From: Candidatus Woesearchaeota archaeon
GTDB taxonomy: Archaea > Nanoarchaeota > Nanoarchaeia > Woesearchaeales > CALCXY01
DNA: 12,642 bases
Reading direction: 5' to 3'
Assembly (NCBI GenBank): GCA_030751555.1
Contig: JASMFX010000078.1
Coordinates: 1 to 12,642, forward strand
Shown: positions 11,670 through 12,642 of the stretch, in pieces
Position numbering within the stretch: position 1 is the stretch's first letter
Layout of the letters: the number at the start of each line of letters is the position of its first letter
The notes under the pieces: model-generated
What the model saw: the letters and a program-made list of their open reading frames with translations, nothing else
What the model was told of the DNA's origin: nothing
The model's database searches: none
Program-made: the position numbers and the translations under genes

Positions 11670-12642
11670 ATGTCATTATTCAAAGATATGCTCTCTTCTG
11701 AAGAAAGCTTGTTCAAAGATGAGGAAGCTCTCAATTATGATTTTGTTCCAAAGCTGCTTCCTTATCGAGATGCACAGCAGAGGCAGGTTGCCAGTTGTAT
11801 AAAACCACTGTTTCAGGACAGGGCAGGGAGAAATGTTTTTGTTTCAGGAGCTCCTGGGATTGGGAAGACAGCTGCAATTAAATGGGTTTTGCGTGATCTT
11901 GAGGATACGTCTGAGGAGATAGAGCCATTTTACATAAATTGTTGGCAGAAAAATACAACCTACAAGGTGATGCTGGAATTGTGTGAACAGCTTGGCTATA
12001 AGTTTACGCAGAATAAGAAAACTGAGGATTTATTCAAGGTTATTAAAGGATTACTTATTAATAAAGGAGCTGTGTTTGCCTTTGATGAGGTAGATAAACT
12101 GGATGATTTTGATTTTCTGTATACTATCTTAGAAGAGATTATGGTAAAGTCTGTTGTTTTGATTACGAATTATAAGGAATGGCTTATGGATCTTGATGAG
12201 AGGATTAAGAGTAGGTTAGTATGTGAGACCCTCTACTTTGAACCCTACAATGAACAGGAGACTCAGGGAATTTTAAAGGAAAGAATAAGATATGTATTTG
12301 TTCCGGGTGTTTGGAGCGATGATAGCTTGGTGTTAGTAAGTGCAAAGACTTTTGAGAAAAAGGATATTCGAACTGGGATTTATCTCCTAAAAGAGGCTGG
12401 AAGGATTGCAGAGGATGCTAGTTCTCGTAAGGTGACTGAGGACCATGCTAAAGAGGCAATTGGAAAGTTGGATCAATTCAGTGTTAAGGAAGAAGAGGAT
12501 TTGGAGGAGGAAACCCAGAAGGTGTTAGGGGTTGTGAAAGAGCAGAGTGGTGGAAAGATTGGTGATTTGTATAAGAGTTTTCAAGAAAATGGAGGTCTTG
12601 GGAGTTACAAGAGCTTTCAAAGGAAGGTAGAGAAGTTAGAGA
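11670..12642 (+). CDS. cdc6: Orc1/Cdc6-family replication initiator AAA+ ATPase, 3' truncated by the window
   Basis: About 324 residues are visible; the typical length is ~380-420, so the C-terminus lies outside the window. The archaeal Orc1/Cdc6 family binds origin repeats and loads the MCM helicase. Walker A is GAPGIGKT at residues 60-67 and Walker B is VFAFDEVDKL, with Asp139 and Glu140. A sensor 1-like VVLITN follows, then an arginine region LDERIKSRL, and a sensor 2-type helix KDIRTGIYLLKEAGRIAED. Residues ~285 to the edge start a winged-helix domain (GKIGDLYKSFQENGGLGSYKSFQRKVEKL). The N-terminus LFKDMLSSEESLFKDEEALNYDFVPKLLPYRD matches the family pattern of an FKDE..L..DY.P..LPHR block. 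Start from the TATA spacing. Initiator genes often lie near an origin, but I saw no origin repeats in the window. Confidence 0.92.
   Translation, partial: MSLFKDMLSSEESLFKDEEALNYDFVPKLLPYRDAQQRQVASCIKPLFQDRAGRNVFVSGAPGIGKTAAIKWVLRDLEDTSEEIEPFYINCWQKNTTYKVMLELCEQLGYKFTQNKKTEDLFKVIKGLLINKGAVFAFDEVDKLDDFDFLYTILEEIMVKSVVLITNYKEWLMDLDERIKSRLVCETLYFEPYNEQETQGILKERIRYVFVPGVWSDDSLVLVSAKTFEKKDIRTGIYLLKEAGRIAEDASSRKVTEDHAKEAIGKLDQFSVKEEEDLEEETQKVLGVVKEQSGGKIGDLYKSFQENGGLGSYKSFQRKVEKLE

Overview
The window looks like chromosomal DNA of an AT-rich archaeon. The evidence is an Orc1/Cdc6-type initiator AAA+ ATPase, an Lrp/AsnC-type regulator, TATA boxes of the type TTTAWATA placed about 26 bases before start codons or tRNA 5' ends, and two tRNA genes that can only be folded by removing archaeal bulge-helix-bulge (BHB) introns. 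Small secreted Cys-rich and transglutaminase-like proteins and many unrecognised small genes would fit a DPANN lineage such as the Woesearchaeota. That placement is inference, not proof.

Layout. Positions 1-356 hold no convincing gene but contain an 18-bp perfect hairpin. Then come an L-lactate permease family transporter (357-1853, +) and a two-motif LAGLIDADG homing endonuclease (1966-2676, +). The endonuclease stop codon overlaps the 3' end of an initiator tRNA-Met gene on the other strand (2674-2808, -). Next are a small secreted Cys-rich protein (2860-3519, -), a tightly packed three-gene operon of unknown function (3632-4797, +) and a predicted metalloprotease with an internal twin-arginine-like segment (4836-6317, +). 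A tRNA-Ser(GCT) (6335-6448, -) is followed by a hairpin-rich stretch that carries a second copy of the tRNA's first 21 bases. The right half has a secreted transglutaminase-like protein (6698-8632, +), a convergent unknown gene (8629-9180, -), an Lrp-like regulator (9302-9904, +), seryl-tRNA synthetase plus a small membrane zinc-ribbon protein (9955-11631, +), and an Orc1/Cdc6 gene cut by the window edge (11670 onward, +).

The most striking content is in the tRNA genes. The initiator tRNA-Met has two non-canonical introns, one of 29 nt in the variable loop (45/46) and one of 31 nt in the T loop (59/60), and none at the usual 37/38 site. The tRNA-Ser has a 31-nt T-loop intron at exactly the same 59/60 position. 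In each T-loop case the exon strand TTCA pairs with TGRA in the intron, and the cuts fall AA|N and AG|T, restoring a perfect TTCAAAT loop. A homing endonuclease beside one of these tRNAs and a promoter-bearing partial duplication beside the other suggest that tRNA genes are sites of repeated DNA insertion in this genome.

Expression looks mostly leaderless: eight coding genes have a TATA box centred 25-27 bases before the start codon. The distal operon genes have no promoter of their own and start by overlap, by direct abutment, or after a Shine-Dalgarno-like GAGGTG. Seryl-tRNA synthetase lies about 3.5 kb from one of its substrate tRNAs, but nothing else in the layout links the genes into a single pathway.
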